Source: Lentibacillus halodurans (GTDB taxonomy: Bacteria > Bacillota > Bacilli > Bacillales > Amphibacillaceae). From it: DNA of 64,000 nt. The stretch spans positions 124,001 through 188,000 of the forward strand of contig NZ_FOJW01000008.1 in the NCBI RefSeq assembly GCF_900112045.1, given 5' to 3'. Positions within the stretch are counted from its first letter, which is position 1. Every line of letters begins with the position of its first letter. The translations under genes and the position numbers were made by a program. This document shows positions 50,834 through 59,863 of the stretch, piece by piece. Under the pieces are notes generated by a model, which worked only from the letters and a program-made list of their open reading frames with translations, was not told the origin of the DNA and searched no databases.

Positions 50834-51499
50834 ATGTGCGGACGTTATACATTGCTTGCTGATGAACTGGAGATTTTACAGGAATTTGGAATTGACCAGC
50901 CGATTGAGGATTATCAGCCAAGTTATAACATTGCACCAGGACAAAATGTACTCGCCATTATTCACGACGGTAAGCAGAAACGGGCAGGCTATTTGCGCTG
51001 GGGGCTTGTCCCATCATGGGCAAAAGATGAAAAAATCGGGTATAAGATGATTAATGCACGCAGTGAATCAGCGCATGAAAAGCCAAGTTTTAAACAGCTC
51101 ATGGCCAGAAAACGCTGTCTGATTGTGGCGGACAGTTTTTATGAATGGCAGCAGGGTGAAAATGAAAAACAGCCCAAACGGATTCAGCCAGGCAACCGGG
51201 CGTTATTTGCGTTTGCCGGACTGTGGGATAAATGGGAAAACGATGGCAAAAAGCTTTTCACATGTACCATTCTCACAAAAGAGGCGAATGATTTTATGCA
51301 AGATATTCACCACCGGATGCCGGTCATTTTGCCAAAGGATAAAGCAAATGCTTGGATTACAGCTGGTGATCAAACACCTGCAGAAGCCCACCATTTTTTG
51401 GAATCACTGGAAACAGAGGACTTGCAGGCCTATAATGTCGCAAGTTATGTCAATTCGGCGAAAAATAATGATGAAGGGTGTATTGCACCACTTATATAG
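50834..51499 (+). CDS. SOS response-associated peptidase-fold protein (YedK/HMCES family)
   Basis: 221 residues. The protein begins MCGRYTL: after Met removal Cys2 forms a stable thiazolidine crosslink with abasic sites in single-stranded DNA. Other conserved positions are SYNIAPGQN (Asn), RWGLVPSWA, INARSES, RCLIVADSFYEWQ (Glu) and HHRMPVIL (His). It shields abasic sites at replication forks. No LexA box was found upstream. Good GAGAGGAG site before the ATG. Confidence 0.93.
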   Translation: MCGRYTLLADELEILQEFGIDQPIEDYQPSYNIAPGQNVLAIIHDGKQKRAGYLRWGLVPSWAKDEKIGYKMINARSESAHEKPSFKQLMARKRCLIVADSFYEWQQGENEKQPKRIQPGNRALFAFAGLWDKWENDGKKLFTCTILTKEANDFMQDIHHRMPVILPKDKANAWITAGDQTPAEAHHFLESLETEDLQAYNVASYVNSAKNNDEGCIAPLI

Positions 51500-51604
51500 G
51501 CTGTTAAACAGTTTTATTATTCCCTGGCAATGGGGGAAAGTGGCATTTACGAACACCTCCTATTATAATGAAAGCATAAAAGAAATGGGGGTATGAGCTG
51601 ACGG

Positions 51605-52078
51605 ATGGTGATGTGTGTATTATTTATATGTCTCGGGAATATTTGCCGGTCCCCGATGGCAGAGGCGATTTTCAGGGATTTGGTGAAAAGAGAAAATCTT
51701 TCTGATAAAATCGAAGTGGATTCAGCTTGTTTTAGTCCTTGGCATGTTGGTGAAATGCCGCATAAAGGGACAATGAATATGCTTGATCGGCAGCGTATTT
51801 CTTATGAAGGAATGAAGGCACGCCAGTTACATACACGGGACTTTCACGATTTTTATTATACAATTGCGATGGATGATCAGAATATAGAAGCTTTACAGGC
51901 GTTTGACAGGGGAAGTGATAACGTTACAGTTGCAAAATTGATGGATTTTGTCGACGAAGCAGAAGCTGTGAATGTCCCGGATCCATATTTTACAGGCAAT
52001 TTTGATTATACTTATGATTTAGTATCAAAGGGCTGCCATGAATTGCTGAATGATATCAGGAATAAACACAATATATAA
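51605..52078 (+). CDS. yfkJ: Low-molecular-weight protein-tyrosine phosphatase (YfkJ)
   Basis: 157 residues. The P-loop is CLGNICRSP near the N-terminus (CX5R) and the general acid is Asp in VPDPYF (~125). YTIAMDDQN is the DQN-type segment of the family. The first ATG (51605) and one two codons later (51611) are both usable. It leads a row yfkJ-yfkI-yfkH that keeps the order seen in Bacillus subtilis. Confidence 0.9.
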   Translation: MVMCVLFICLGNICRSPMAEAIFRDLVKRENLSDKIEVDSACFSPWHVGEMPHKGTMNMLDRQRISYEGMKARQLHTRDFHDFYYTIAMDDQNIEALQAFDRGSDNVTVAKLMDFVDEAEAVNVPDPYFTGNFDYTYDLVSKGCHELLNDIRNKHNI

Positions 52079-52098
52079 CATTAAAGGAGCGAATTCAG

Positions 52099-52401
52099 AT
52101 GGGAAAACAAAAATTATGTCTTGGGATATTTATTGGTGCCGTTGCAGGAGGTTTACTTTCTTTATTTGACCGTGATGCACGATATTATGCAAAAGGAAAA
52201 GCGGCGGTTGTTAAAAGCGGATCTTCTTACTATGTAAAACGTCCATCAGAAGCAGTAAAAGGCGCAAAAAATGCCTTTGATCGTTTTAATGCACAATTCA
52301 CGAAAGGTGCTGATAATGCCATAAATGCATTAGAGCAAGTGGAAAACACGTTGGATCAGTTTACGAATAAAGAGAAAAAGGAATTGAATAACAATCTGTA
52401 A
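52099..52401 (+). CDS. yfkI: YtxH-domain protein (YfkI-like)
   Basis: 100 residues, 20 bases after yfkJ. A short hydrophobic N-terminal segment (LCLGIFIGAVAGGLLSLFD) is followed by DRDARYYAKGK and an amphipathic helix, the YtxH/gas-vesicle-like layout. The function is unknown; paralogues are general-stress proteins. Its position between the phosphatase and YihY genes identifies it as YfkI. Confidence 0.8.
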   Translation: MGKQKLCLGIFIGAVAGGLLSLFDRDARYYAKGKAAVVKSGSSYYVKRPSEAVKGAKNAFDRFNAQFTKGADNAINALEQVENTLDQFTNKEKKELNNNL

Positions 52402-52423
52402 ACGATAATGTGAGGGCGATAGA

Positions 52424-53242
52424 ATGTGGCAGGAAACGGTGGATTTCATTAAAAAATTGTTTCAGCGCATTATGGAAGGTGACATTTTTGGGTTAGGAGC
52501 CCAGCTTGCCTATTTTTTATTGCTTTCCTTATTTCCTTTTTTATTATTCTTGATGACACTGGTCGGTTATTTGCCGCTGGAAACACAAAACATAACGAAT
52601 TTTATCGAACAATATGCACCCGGGGAAATATCTCGGCTGATCAATGAGAACGTGACCGAACTTGTCAATAATCAAAACAGATCATTATTATCGATTGGTA
52701 TCATCGGTACATTATGGGCTGCATCAAACGGTATTAACGCTATCATGAGAGGATTTAACCGTGCATATGAAGTTGAGGAAGACCGGTCTTTTATCGTGGT
52801 GCGGTTAATTGCCATTATTTTAACAATAGCTATGATCTTAGTCATATGTATGGCTTTTTTGCTGCCTGTTTTCGGAAAAATGATCGGCGAATATGTTTTT
52901 ACGTTTTTTGGGGCTTCCGAATCATTTTTGAATATATGGGACACGATGCGCTGGCTCATTTCATCCACGGTTATTTTTATCGTGTTGGTGGCTCTTTATA
53001 AAATGGCGCCTAACAAACGGATATACTTTAAAAATGTCGTATGGGGGGCTTTATTTGCAACCATTGGCTGGCAGTTGGCATCAATGGTATTTTCTTTTTA
53101 TGTCAATTCAATGGCTAATTACTCAGCGACATATGGCAGTCTGGGAACGGTCATTGTTTTGATGATTTGGTTTTACTTGTCAGGCATCATTATTATGATC
53201 GGTGGTGTGATAAACGCGATTTTACGGGAAAAGAGATCCTGA
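52424..53242 (+). CDS. yfkH: YihY/BrkB-family membrane protein (YfkH)
   Basis: 272 residues, about six membrane helices. The signature segments are AYFLLLSLFPFLLFLMTLVGYLP, LWAASNGINAIMRGFNRAYEVEE, and YGSLGTVIVLMIWFYLSGIIIMIGGVINA at the end. The family was once mis-called ribonuclease BN; its role is unsettled (transport or virulence-associated). Last gene of the yfkJIH row, closed by a terminator. Confidence 0.88.
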   Translation: MWQETVDFIKKLFQRIMEGDIFGLGAQLAYFLLLSLFPFLLFLMTLVGYLPLETQNITNFIEQYAPGEISRLINENVTELVNNQNRSLLSIGIIGTLWAASNGINAIMRGFNRAYEVEEDRSFIVVRLIAIILTIAMILVICMAFLLPVFGKMIGEYVFTFFGASESFLNIWDTMRWLISSTVIFIVLVALYKMAPNKRIYFKNVVWGALFATIGWQLASMVFSFYVNSMANYSATYGSLGTVIVLMIWFYLSGIIIMIGGVINAILREKRS

Positions 53243-53251
53243 AATAAAAAA

Positions 53252-53280
53252 AGCTGTCACGTGAGTGTGGCAGTTTTTTA
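53252..53280 (+). terminator. Terminator after yfkH
   Basis: CTGTCAC/GTGGCAG stem then TTTTTTA. Confidence 0.85.
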
Positions 53281-53408
53281 TTGATATCATTAATACAGTT
53301 TATGATTGTAACAACAACAGATTTGTACAATGTTGAAATAATATTTGGGAACTGTTATACTTTTATATAAATTTTAAATATAACAGAACATTGGATTGGG
53401 GGATACAT

Positions 53409-54275
53409 ATGCGTACAAAAAGGTTCGTGGCGATATTACTTGCAGCTATTTTTATTTTAGGAGCCTGCAGCGATAACTCCGGTGGAAGTGATGATGGAGA
53501 TCATGCTGCAGATGAGAAATGGAATGAAATTCAGGAAGCTGGTGAAATCGTTGTTGGCACTTCCGGGACACTGATTGCGGGGTCTTATTACGAAGGTGAT
53601 GAAGAAATTGAAGAAGCCCTGACAGGGTATGAAGTGGAAGTCATGCGTGAAATTGCCGATCGCCTTAATCTGGATATTACGTTTGAAATTATCGGCTTTG
53701 ACAGTGTATTAGCTGCTGTTGAAAGCGGACGAATTGATATGGCAGGTATGGGCATCACGGATAAACGGAAGGAGAAATTTAATTTCAGCAAACCGTTCAA
53801 ATACTCTTACACGACGATGGTTGTGAGAGAAGATGGACATTCAGGTATTGAAAAATTGGAGGATCTGGAAGGGAAAAAAGCTGGGGGAGCGGCTTCCACC
53901 GTATACAGTGAAATTGCCCGAAAATTTGGTGCAGAAGTTAAAACCTATGGCAATGCTCCAAATGAGGCTTATCTCCGGGACGTGAATAATGGTCGGACTG
54001 ATGTGGTCATTAATGATTACTATCTTTCAAAATTCGGCATAGCTGCTTTTCCGGATTTTGATATAATACTGCACCCGGAATTAAAATTTCATCCGACAAG
54101 AAAAGGTGTCATTATGGAGGATGGAGCCGAGAAGCTGCAAACGGAAGTTAATCAGGCACTTAAATCGATGCGGGAAGATGGTACTTTAACGACACTTGCC
54201 GAAGAATTTTATGAAGAGGATGCCTCTCAAGAGCCCGAGGGAGATATCCGGGAAATTGACGGATTGGACTTTTAA
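53409..54275 (+). CDS. Amino-acid ABC transporter substrate-binding lipoprotein
   Basis: The start at 53409 (MRTKRFVAILLAAIFILGAC) has TGGGGGA upstream; 288 residues. The lipobox LGAC puts Cys20 at the lipoprotein N-terminus, followed by an acidic flexible linker. The rest is a family-3 periplasmic binding fold: GEIVVGTSGTLIAGSYYE, LTGYEVEVMREIADRLNLDITFE, GRIDMAGMGITDKRKEKFNFS (the hallmark), GAASTVYSEIARKFGAEVKTY. It delivers a polar amino acid to the permease encoded 3 bases after its stop codon. Confidence 0.91.
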   Translation: MRTKRFVAILLAAIFILGACSDNSGGSDDGDHAADEKWNEIQEAGEIVVGTSGTLIAGSYYEGDEEIEEALTGYEVEVMREIADRLNLDITFEIIGFDSVLAAVESGRIDMAGMGITDKRKEKFNFSKPFKYSYTTMVVREDGHSGIEKLEDLEGKKAGGAASTVYSEIARKFGAEVKTYGNAPNEAYLRDVNNGRTDVVINDYYLSKFGIAAFPDFDIILHPELKFHPTRKGVIMEDGAEKLQTEVNQALKSMREDGTLTTLAEEFYEEDASQEPEGDIREIDGLDF

Positions 54276-54278
54276 CGT

Positions 54279-54956
54279 ATGAATGGGGTTAATTTTGGCG
54301 GGATTTTTGATGTAGAGCTGGCTTTGGAAAGTCTTCCATTTATACTTGGCGGCCTTCCATCTACGGTTGGTGTAGCCATCGCTGGAATGGCCATCGGGAT
54401 GATATTGGGCTTGTTTCTCGCATTGGCCCGCGGTTCATCCAGAATTATATTAAGGTGGCCTGCCAGGGTTTATATTTCCTTTATGCGCGGTACACCTATA
54501 CTTGTGTTTCTCTTCCTTTTGTACTTTGGTCTGCCATATATCGGTCTGGAATTGACAGCAGTTTTAGCTGCATCACTCGGATTCGGATTGAACAGTGCTG
54601 CCTATATAGCCGAAATTAATCGTTCATCTCTGAATAGTATTGATGTTGGGCAATGGGAATCAGCCAGGTCACTCAACTTAGGATATTGGCAAACATTGTG
54701 GATCGTTATCTTGCCGCAAGCCACCAGAATAGCTGTACCGCCACTGACGAATGTATTTATGGACATTGTCAAGGCCACGTCTTTGGCGGCTGTCATTACA
54801 GTACCGGAGCTGTTTCAGCGGACCCAAATTGTTGTCGGCAGAGAATTTGATGCGATGACGTTGTATATATTAGTTGCCTTGATTTATTGGCCAATATGTG
54901 TGCTCATTTCATTCATGCAGGATCGGCTTGAGGCTAGGTTCAGCAGATTTTTGTAA
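54279..54956 (+). CDS. Amino-acid ABC transporter permease (HisM/GlnP type)
   Basis: 225 residues, five membrane helices. GGLPSTVGVAIAGMAIGMILGLFLALAR, YISFMRGTPILVFLFLLYFGLPYIG and GLNSAAYIAEINRSSLNSIDVGQWESARSLNLGYWQTLWIVILPQATRIAVPPL (EAA loop) are diagnostic of His/Glu/Gln/Arg/opine permeases. It is 3 bases behind the binding protein. The ATPase gene usually completing the set is absent: a large non-coding repeat begins 4 bases after the stop. The system must borrow an ATPase from elsewhere or be incomplete. Confidence 0.92.
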   Translation: MNGVNFGGIFDVELALESLPFILGGLPSTVGVAIAGMAIGMILGLFLALARGSSRIILRWPARVYISFMRGTPILVFLFLLYFGLPYIGLELTAVLAASLGFGLNSAAYIAEINRSSLNSIDVGQWESARSLNLGYWQTLWIVILPQATRIAVPPLTNVFMDIVKATSLAAVITVPELFQRTQIVVGREFDAMTLYILVALIYWPICVLISFMQDRLEARFSRFL

Positions 54957-54960
54957 TAAA

Positions 54961-55600
54961 AGAGACTGAGACAAAAGGATATTAGCCAAAGATACATCCG
55001 AACGATGATTCCACTATGATGGGAACAGTTCGGATTTATCTTTTGATATAGGTTTGAACATTGGTTGCGAATGATCGATAAAACTGAGAAGTAACTTGGT
55101 CTGAGATTTGCTTCTATGCTTTTGTTGGTGAGTGCATGATGGTCGCTGCGGAAAAATACGCCCTTTCCGGGGGCACGGCCTCAGCTAACTTTGCCAAGAA
55201 AACCACTTGGCAAAGTGGATCTTCGGCTTGCGCTGTTCCCCCAGGAGTGTCGCATCTTTCCGCAGCTTAGAATCGTGTTCTCATAAGATGACAGCAAGTT
55301 CAATCAATATTGCTCCATAAGTTCTTTTCTTCCAACAATCAGCACCCCAACATGAGCGGAAGCAGCATACGGAACAGCACGAGCCGAAGACCCCGCAGGA
55401 AAGAGGTCTTTGCTTTCCGAGGAGGCTGAGGCCGTGTGCCTATCAGTATGCTGCCGGAGCGAATGATCGCACGCCACTAACATCAGAATGGAAGGAAGGC
55501 TGCACCAAGACAAATGTGACTGTTGAAAAAGTAAAATGCTGCACTCCTGCCTGTATTGTTTGTCTTTAGCGAGGAAAGTTTTCATTGTGTCCCAGGCTTT
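54961..55600 (+). repeat. Large non-coding repeat, copy 2
   Basis: ~640 bp from GAGACTGAGACAAAAGG to TGTGTCCCAGGCTTT. Module X lies at 55144-55266, with an internal perfect hairpin ACTTTGCCAAG/CTTGGCAAAGT. Module Y (reverse) lies at ~55340-55470. It starts 4 bases after the permease stop and ends 6 bases before the stop of the opposing MFS gene, so it fills the whole convergent gap. Confidence 0.88.
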
Positions 55601-55606
55601 TAAATG

Positions 55607-56773
55607 TTAACTTTGCAAACGTCCTGTATCCTTTTTGAAAGATATGGCGATCAGCATGAGGGCGAGCATAAAAATGATAACATAGAAAAAGGATATACTA
55701 GGGAAGTATTCAATAAATAATCCGCCTAAATAAGGTCCGGACAAGCTGCCGAGGCTGAACGAAATCCCTGTCATCAAATTGCCCGCCGGTAACAGTGAAG
55801 GTGGCAGCAAGTCAGTCATATAGGCGATGCTTAGCGAATATAGCGAACCGACTAGCATGCCTGATGCAGCAAATGAGATAAACAATGCTGCGGCCGATGT
55901 TTCAAACGATGCCGCAAATAGAAAACAGATTATGCCACCTGATAGGACCGCCAGTAAAATGTTTCGTCTCCCCAACCGGTCACTTAACATGCCTAAAGGG
56001 ATTTGTGTAATAATGCTTGCGCCTGCAAAAAAAGGAATGATTAATGATAAGATATTCACGTCATGCCCAATTCGCAATCCATAAACCGGGAAAATCCCAT
56101 GTAATGTCGCCTCTAAAAATCCGTACCCGAATGCAGGCAACAGGGCAATCCAGGCAAGTTTGCCGGTTTGAATGAAACGTCGTAAGGAGCTGGAACCGCC
56201 AGCACTATGAATCTCCTCATCATCTGGCCACTTGTTTCGGACAAAAAACATAAACGACCAGATAAGCATGCTAAGTGCTGCAGATATGAGAAACGGCAAT
56301 GCCTGATGAATCTCCAGGAGCCGGGTCATCAGCGGTCCTATCGTAAATCCCAGCCCGAATGACAAACCATAGAACGAAATGTTTTTTCCGCGTGTTTCCT
56401 TGGGACTGGTTGTCGTGATCCATGTTTGGGTGCCGAAATGAAGCATGTTATCCCCGATGCCTATCATGACACGCAGAATAAACCAAAACCATAAAGCGTG
56501 CCAGAAAGGAAATAACGCCAGGGAAATGAATACAAGTATACCACCGATCATAATGACCGGTTTGAAACCAAGCTGCCGCATCGGTTTTTCCATAAAAGGT
56601 GATGCGATCAATATTCCAATATACAGTCCGGTTGCATGGAGCCCATTGACCGAAGAGGGGACACCGTTTTGTTCAAGAATAATCGACAATAATGGAAGGA
56701 TCATGCCTTGTGAGAAACCGGATATGAAAACGAGTGCGATTAAGATCCAAAACCTAGATTGTGCGGATACCAT
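55607..56773 (-). CDS. MFS transporter (YfkF-like)
   Basis: The start at 56773 (MVSAQSRFWILIALVFISGF) follows AAGGAGAAG; 388 residues, 12 membrane helices. MFS motif A appears as GMLSDRLGRRNILLAV in the second half. Other segments are FSQGMILPLLSIILEQNGVPSSVNG and IGIGDNMLHFGTQTWITTTSPKETRGKNISFYG. It is an efflux-type permease; position near other yfk genes suggests YfkF, but this is inference. The substrate is unknown. Confidence 0.86.
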   Translation of the reverse strand: MVSAQSRFWILIALVFISGFSQGMILPLLSIILEQNGVPSSVNGLHATGLYIGILIASPFMEKPMRQLGFKPVIMIGGILVFISLALFPFWHALWFWFILRVMIGIGDNMLHFGTQTWITTTSPKETRGKNISFYGLSFGLGFTIGPLMTRLLEIHQALPFLISAALSMLIWSFMFFVRNKWPDDEEIHSAGGSSSLRRFIQTGKLAWIALLPAFGYGFLEATLHGIFPVYGLRIGHDVNILSLIIPFFAGASIITQIPLGMLSDRLGRRNILLAVLSGGIICFLFAASFETSAAALFISFAASGMLVGSLYSLSIAYMTDLLPPSLLPAGNLMTGISFSLGSLSGPYLGGLFIEYFPSISFFYVIIFMLALMLIAISFKKDTGRLQS

Positions 56774-56923
56774 AGTTCTTCTCCTTCCCCATTCATGCTG
56801 CTGCATTCAATGTAATGTTTTTCACAACAAAGGTCAATTCAAATATTTCATCCAAAAGGACGTTATGGTATAGGATTAAGGGTACATAATAATATAAGAT
56901 TTCATTTAAGGGAGTTGAAAACA

Positions 56924-57316
56924 GTGGATTTATACTTAAAAGAAGAAGGTATGCGTGTTGATTTGGAGTATGGACAACTGGATATATCAGGGGATGAGGC
57001 ATTTGGATTCCGCCCGTACCAATTGATGGTTGCATCGATTGCAGGCTGCAGCTCATCGGTTTTCCGGAAGATTTTAAAGAAACAGCGGACAGATATAGCA
57101 GACATGAAGGTGACAGCGGAAGTCGAACGCAACCCTGACGATGCCAACCGAATTGAGCGGATTGCTTTGCATTATGTCATCAAGGGGTATCATTTAGATG
57201 TTGATAAATTGTATAAAAATCTGGAGGTGGCCAGAAAAAATTGCTCGATGATCCGTTCAGTCGAGGACACGATTACCATTGAAGAAACGCTGGAAACGAT
57301 TGAATTAAGCCGTTAA
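56924..57316 (+). CDS. OsmC/Ohr-family protein
   Basis: The start is the GTG at 56924, 9 bases after AAGGGAG; the upstream TTG touches that site. 130 residues. GFRPYQLMVASIAGCSSSVFRKILKKQ carries the first conserved cysteine, and ARKNCSMIRSVEDTITIEE the second, the two redox cysteines of OsmC/YhfA-type proteins. They reduce organic hydroperoxides; substrate and reductant are not known here. Confidence 0.86.
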   Translation: MDLYLKEEGMRVDLEYGQLDISGDEAFGFRPYQLMVASIAGCSSSVFRKILKKQRTDIADMKVTAEVERNPDDANRIERIALHYVIKGYHLDVDKLYKNLEVARKNCSMIRSVEDTITIEETLETIELSR

Positions 57317-57410
57317 ATTTTAACAAGGTATAATATTCATGTGACCGAAAAAACTAACGATAAAGATGAAGCACTTTTCGTGGTTTACGCAAACGAAAGG
57401 AATGGGATAC

Positions 57411-58202
57411 ATGAATAAACGATATTACATTATCGTATTAATGGCACTGGTTTTATTGTTTCCTGACAGCGGTCTGGCTGAGGAAAAAGAAGAATCAAAA
57501 AAGGAATTTGAAGTACCGAGTCATGTCCTGAACATATCAAAGGAAAACACTTATCCTAATTCAACAGAGGATCAGGAAGTTGTTGAGCCCAGTGAACTGA
57601 CAGAGGAATTGATTGAAGGCGTTGAAGTTCCGATTGAAAATCCGGATCTGATTAAAATGCTCAATGAAACGTCCATTAAGCCCTCGCCAATTGCTTTTGG
57701 CTACAGAGGAATGGTTTATGTTGGACGCTGGCCGCTGAATTATCAGTCGGACGAAACAAATATCAACTGGGAATATCAAACAATCAACACAAATGAACTT
57801 AATAATATTGGTGGTGATTCAGAGCAGAAAATGCAATATAACCAGCAGGAAAAAAGGGAAGTTAAAGGTGCCCTGACGAACAAAATTAGCAATCCGGATG
57901 ATGTTAAAAAAATGATGCTGTTAAAAGCAAAAGATAAGATTGAACTGCCACTGGCTTATACAACTGTTATCGGTCAGAATACGAAAAAGGAAAATTCGTA
58001 TAGTGTGCCGGCGAAAAAGTACGGGGAACTGCAGGCATATGCACCTGCAGTCAATGAACGGGGGCAAGTGACATTCGGTGAAGTGTACTTCCAATTGAAA
58101 GGGTACGATAAATCGATCGTGATCAAAAATGTTACGAAGCAGGGAATCGGTGCATGGATACCAGTACAGGATCACGTGTCATTTTCCTTTCAGCTTAAAT
58201 AA
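57411..58202 (+). CDS. yfkD: YfkD-like secreted protein
   Basis: The start at 57411 (MNKRYYIIVLMALVLLFPDSG) follows GAAAGGAATGG; 263 residues. It has a signal peptide with likely cleavage after GLAEE-region, then an acidic extracellular domain. Segments IENPDLIKMLNETSIKPSPIAFGYRGMVYVGRWPLNYQS and KYGELQAYAPAVNERGQVTFGEVYFQLKG are characteristic of the YfkD family, a Bacillaceae protein of unknown function. Closed by a strong terminator. Confidence 0.85.
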   Translation: MNKRYYIIVLMALVLLFPDSGLAEEKEESKKEFEVPSHVLNISKENTYPNSTEDQEVVEPSELTEELIEGVEVPIENPDLIKMLNETSIKPSPIAFGYRGMVYVGRWPLNYQSDETNINWEYQTINTNELNNIGGDSEQKMQYNQQEKREVKGALTNKISNPDDVKKMMLLKAKDKIELPLAYTTVIGQNTKKENSYSVPAKKYGELQAYAPAVNERGQVTFGEVYFQLKGYDKSIVIKNVTKQGIGAWIPVQDHVSFSFQLK

Positions 58203-58217
58203 GTGGATGGATAAAGG

Positions 58218-58245
58218 CCTCCGGGGATTTCCCGGAGGGTTTTTA
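58218..58245 (+). terminator. Terminator after yfkD
   Basis: CCTCCGGG/CCCGGAGG then GTTTTTA. Confidence 0.9.
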
Positions 58246-58444
58246 TCAGCTGGAGAAAGAGAACCTCAGCTCGTCCGGCTTGAAGACAGCCCATCCCTGG
58301 AACTTATTTTCTTTACACGCTCTGTGGACATCTATTGGATAATTTTCCACTCCAAAGAGGGTTGATTTTTGCACTTTAATGCTTTATCATGATGAAGTAT
58401 TAAAAGTTAAACACTTATGAAAGAGATAGAGAGGAGAAACAAAT

Positions 58445-59755
58445 ATGGAATGGGTTGTTGTCGTGTCTGTATTCGTGTTGACCATTCTTAGCTTGTTAAG
58501 GATCAACGTCATCATTGCAATTATTGCCGCAGCACTTACGGCAGGCTTGATGTCGGGGGATTCTGTCATAGGATCTATTGAAATGCTTGTGAGCGGTATG
58601 GGTGGCCAGGCAAGTACAGCATTAAGCTATATTTTGCTTGGCGCTTTCGCAGTAGCGATCAGTTATACAGGCATTACAGCTATTCTAGTTAACTATTTAA
58701 TCAAAGTATTGACCGGCAAAAAAACGATGATGTTATTCGCAATTGCCGGTGTGGCTTCGTTATCTCAAAATCTGGTACCCGTGCACATCGCATTTATACC
58801 TATTTTAATTCCACCGTTATTAAAGCTTTTTGATGAAATGAAAATTGATCGGCGTGGCGTGGCGACCGCTTTGACATTTGGGTTAAAAGCGCCGTATGTC
58901 ATGATCCCGGCCGGGTTTGGTTGGATTTTCCACGAAACCATCGTTAACGGGATGACTGAAAATGGTGCCGATATTACAATAGGGGAGTCGGCACTTGCCA
59001 TGCTGATTCCTGGAGCAGGGATGGTTGTCGGATTGCTAATTGCCATCTTGTTCACATACCGCAAAGATCGTGAATCAATTCCAGGAGCAGGCGGGAACGA
59101 GGCGAACTTTACTGCACCGGAAGCTGGAAACGTGACGTTCAATAGAAAGCATCTTTTGACGCTAATCGCTATTGTGGGAGCATTGACTGTTCAATTGATG
59201 ACCGGAAATCTGATTGCCGGTGCGTTAACTGGACTGGTACTGATGTTTGCACTTGTCGTTGTTCCGTTTAAAAAAGGTGATCAGGTGATGGCTGATGGCA
59301 TTGCCATGATGGGCCAAATTGCATTTGTTATGCTGGTGGCATCCGGATTTGGGCATATTCTTACAGAAACAGGCGCAGTAGATGCGTTAGTGGAGGTATC
59401 ATCCGGATTTCTCGGTGATAATAAAGCATTAATCGCTTTGATCCTGTTGCTCGTCGGACTGGTTGTTACCATTGGCATTGGTTCCTCATTTGGAACAATC
59501 CCAATTCTGGCAGCTCTTTTTGTACCTATTTGTCTGACAGCGGGTTTTTCATCGCCTGCAACGGCTGCTTTGATTGGAACTGCTGGTGCGTTGGGTGATG
59601 CCGGATCACCAGCATCAGACAGTACACTCGGACCAACATCAGGGCTGAATGCTGACGGCAAGCACCATCACATTTGGGATACATGTGTTCCGACATTCAT
59701 TCACTTTAATATTCCTTTAATTGTATTCGGCTGGGCAGCTGCGATGGTTCTTTAA
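58445..59755 (+). CDS. Na+/H+ antiporter-family transporter (YuiF-like)
   Basis: 436 residues, 11-12 membrane helices, GAGAGGAGAAAC site before the ATG. It has the repeated ion-transporter pattern of the NhaC/ArsB-like superfamily: LGAFAVAISYTGITAILV, ASLSQNLVPVHIAFIPILIPPLL, GIGSSFGTIPILAALFVPICLTAGFSSPATAALIGTAGALGDAGSPASDSTLGPTSGLN. The last segment is typical of YuiF-type Na+/H+ antiporter-family proteins. Sodium export or amino/organic acid uptake are both possible. Confidence 0.8.
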   Translation: MEWVVVVSVFVLTILSLLRINVIIAIIAAALTAGLMSGDSVIGSIEMLVSGMGGQASTALSYILLGAFAVAISYTGITAILVNYLIKVLTGKKTMMLFAIAGVASLSQNLVPVHIAFIPILIPPLLKLFDEMKIDRRGVATALTFGLKAPYVMIPAGFGWIFHETIVNGMTENGADITIGESALAMLIPGAGMVVGLLIAILFTYRKDRESIPGAGGNEANFTAPEAGNVTFNRKHLLTLIAIVGALTVQLMTGNLIAGALTGLVLMFALVVVPFKKGDQVMADGIAMMGQIAFVMLVASGFGHILTETGAVDALVEVSSGFLGDNKALIALILLLVGLVVTIGIGSSFGTIPILAALFVPICLTAGFSSPATAALIGTAGALGDAGSPASDSTLGPTSGLNADGKHHHIWDTCVPTFIHFNIPLIVFGWAAAMVL

Positions 59756-59863
59756 GTGGTCGTTTAATGATCTTAGGCATACTGACTAGTATCAAACGTT
59801 CGGTTGATGAATAAGTGAGACCAAACATGGACAAAGTAAGGAAAAAAATAGGTGGGGTATGCT

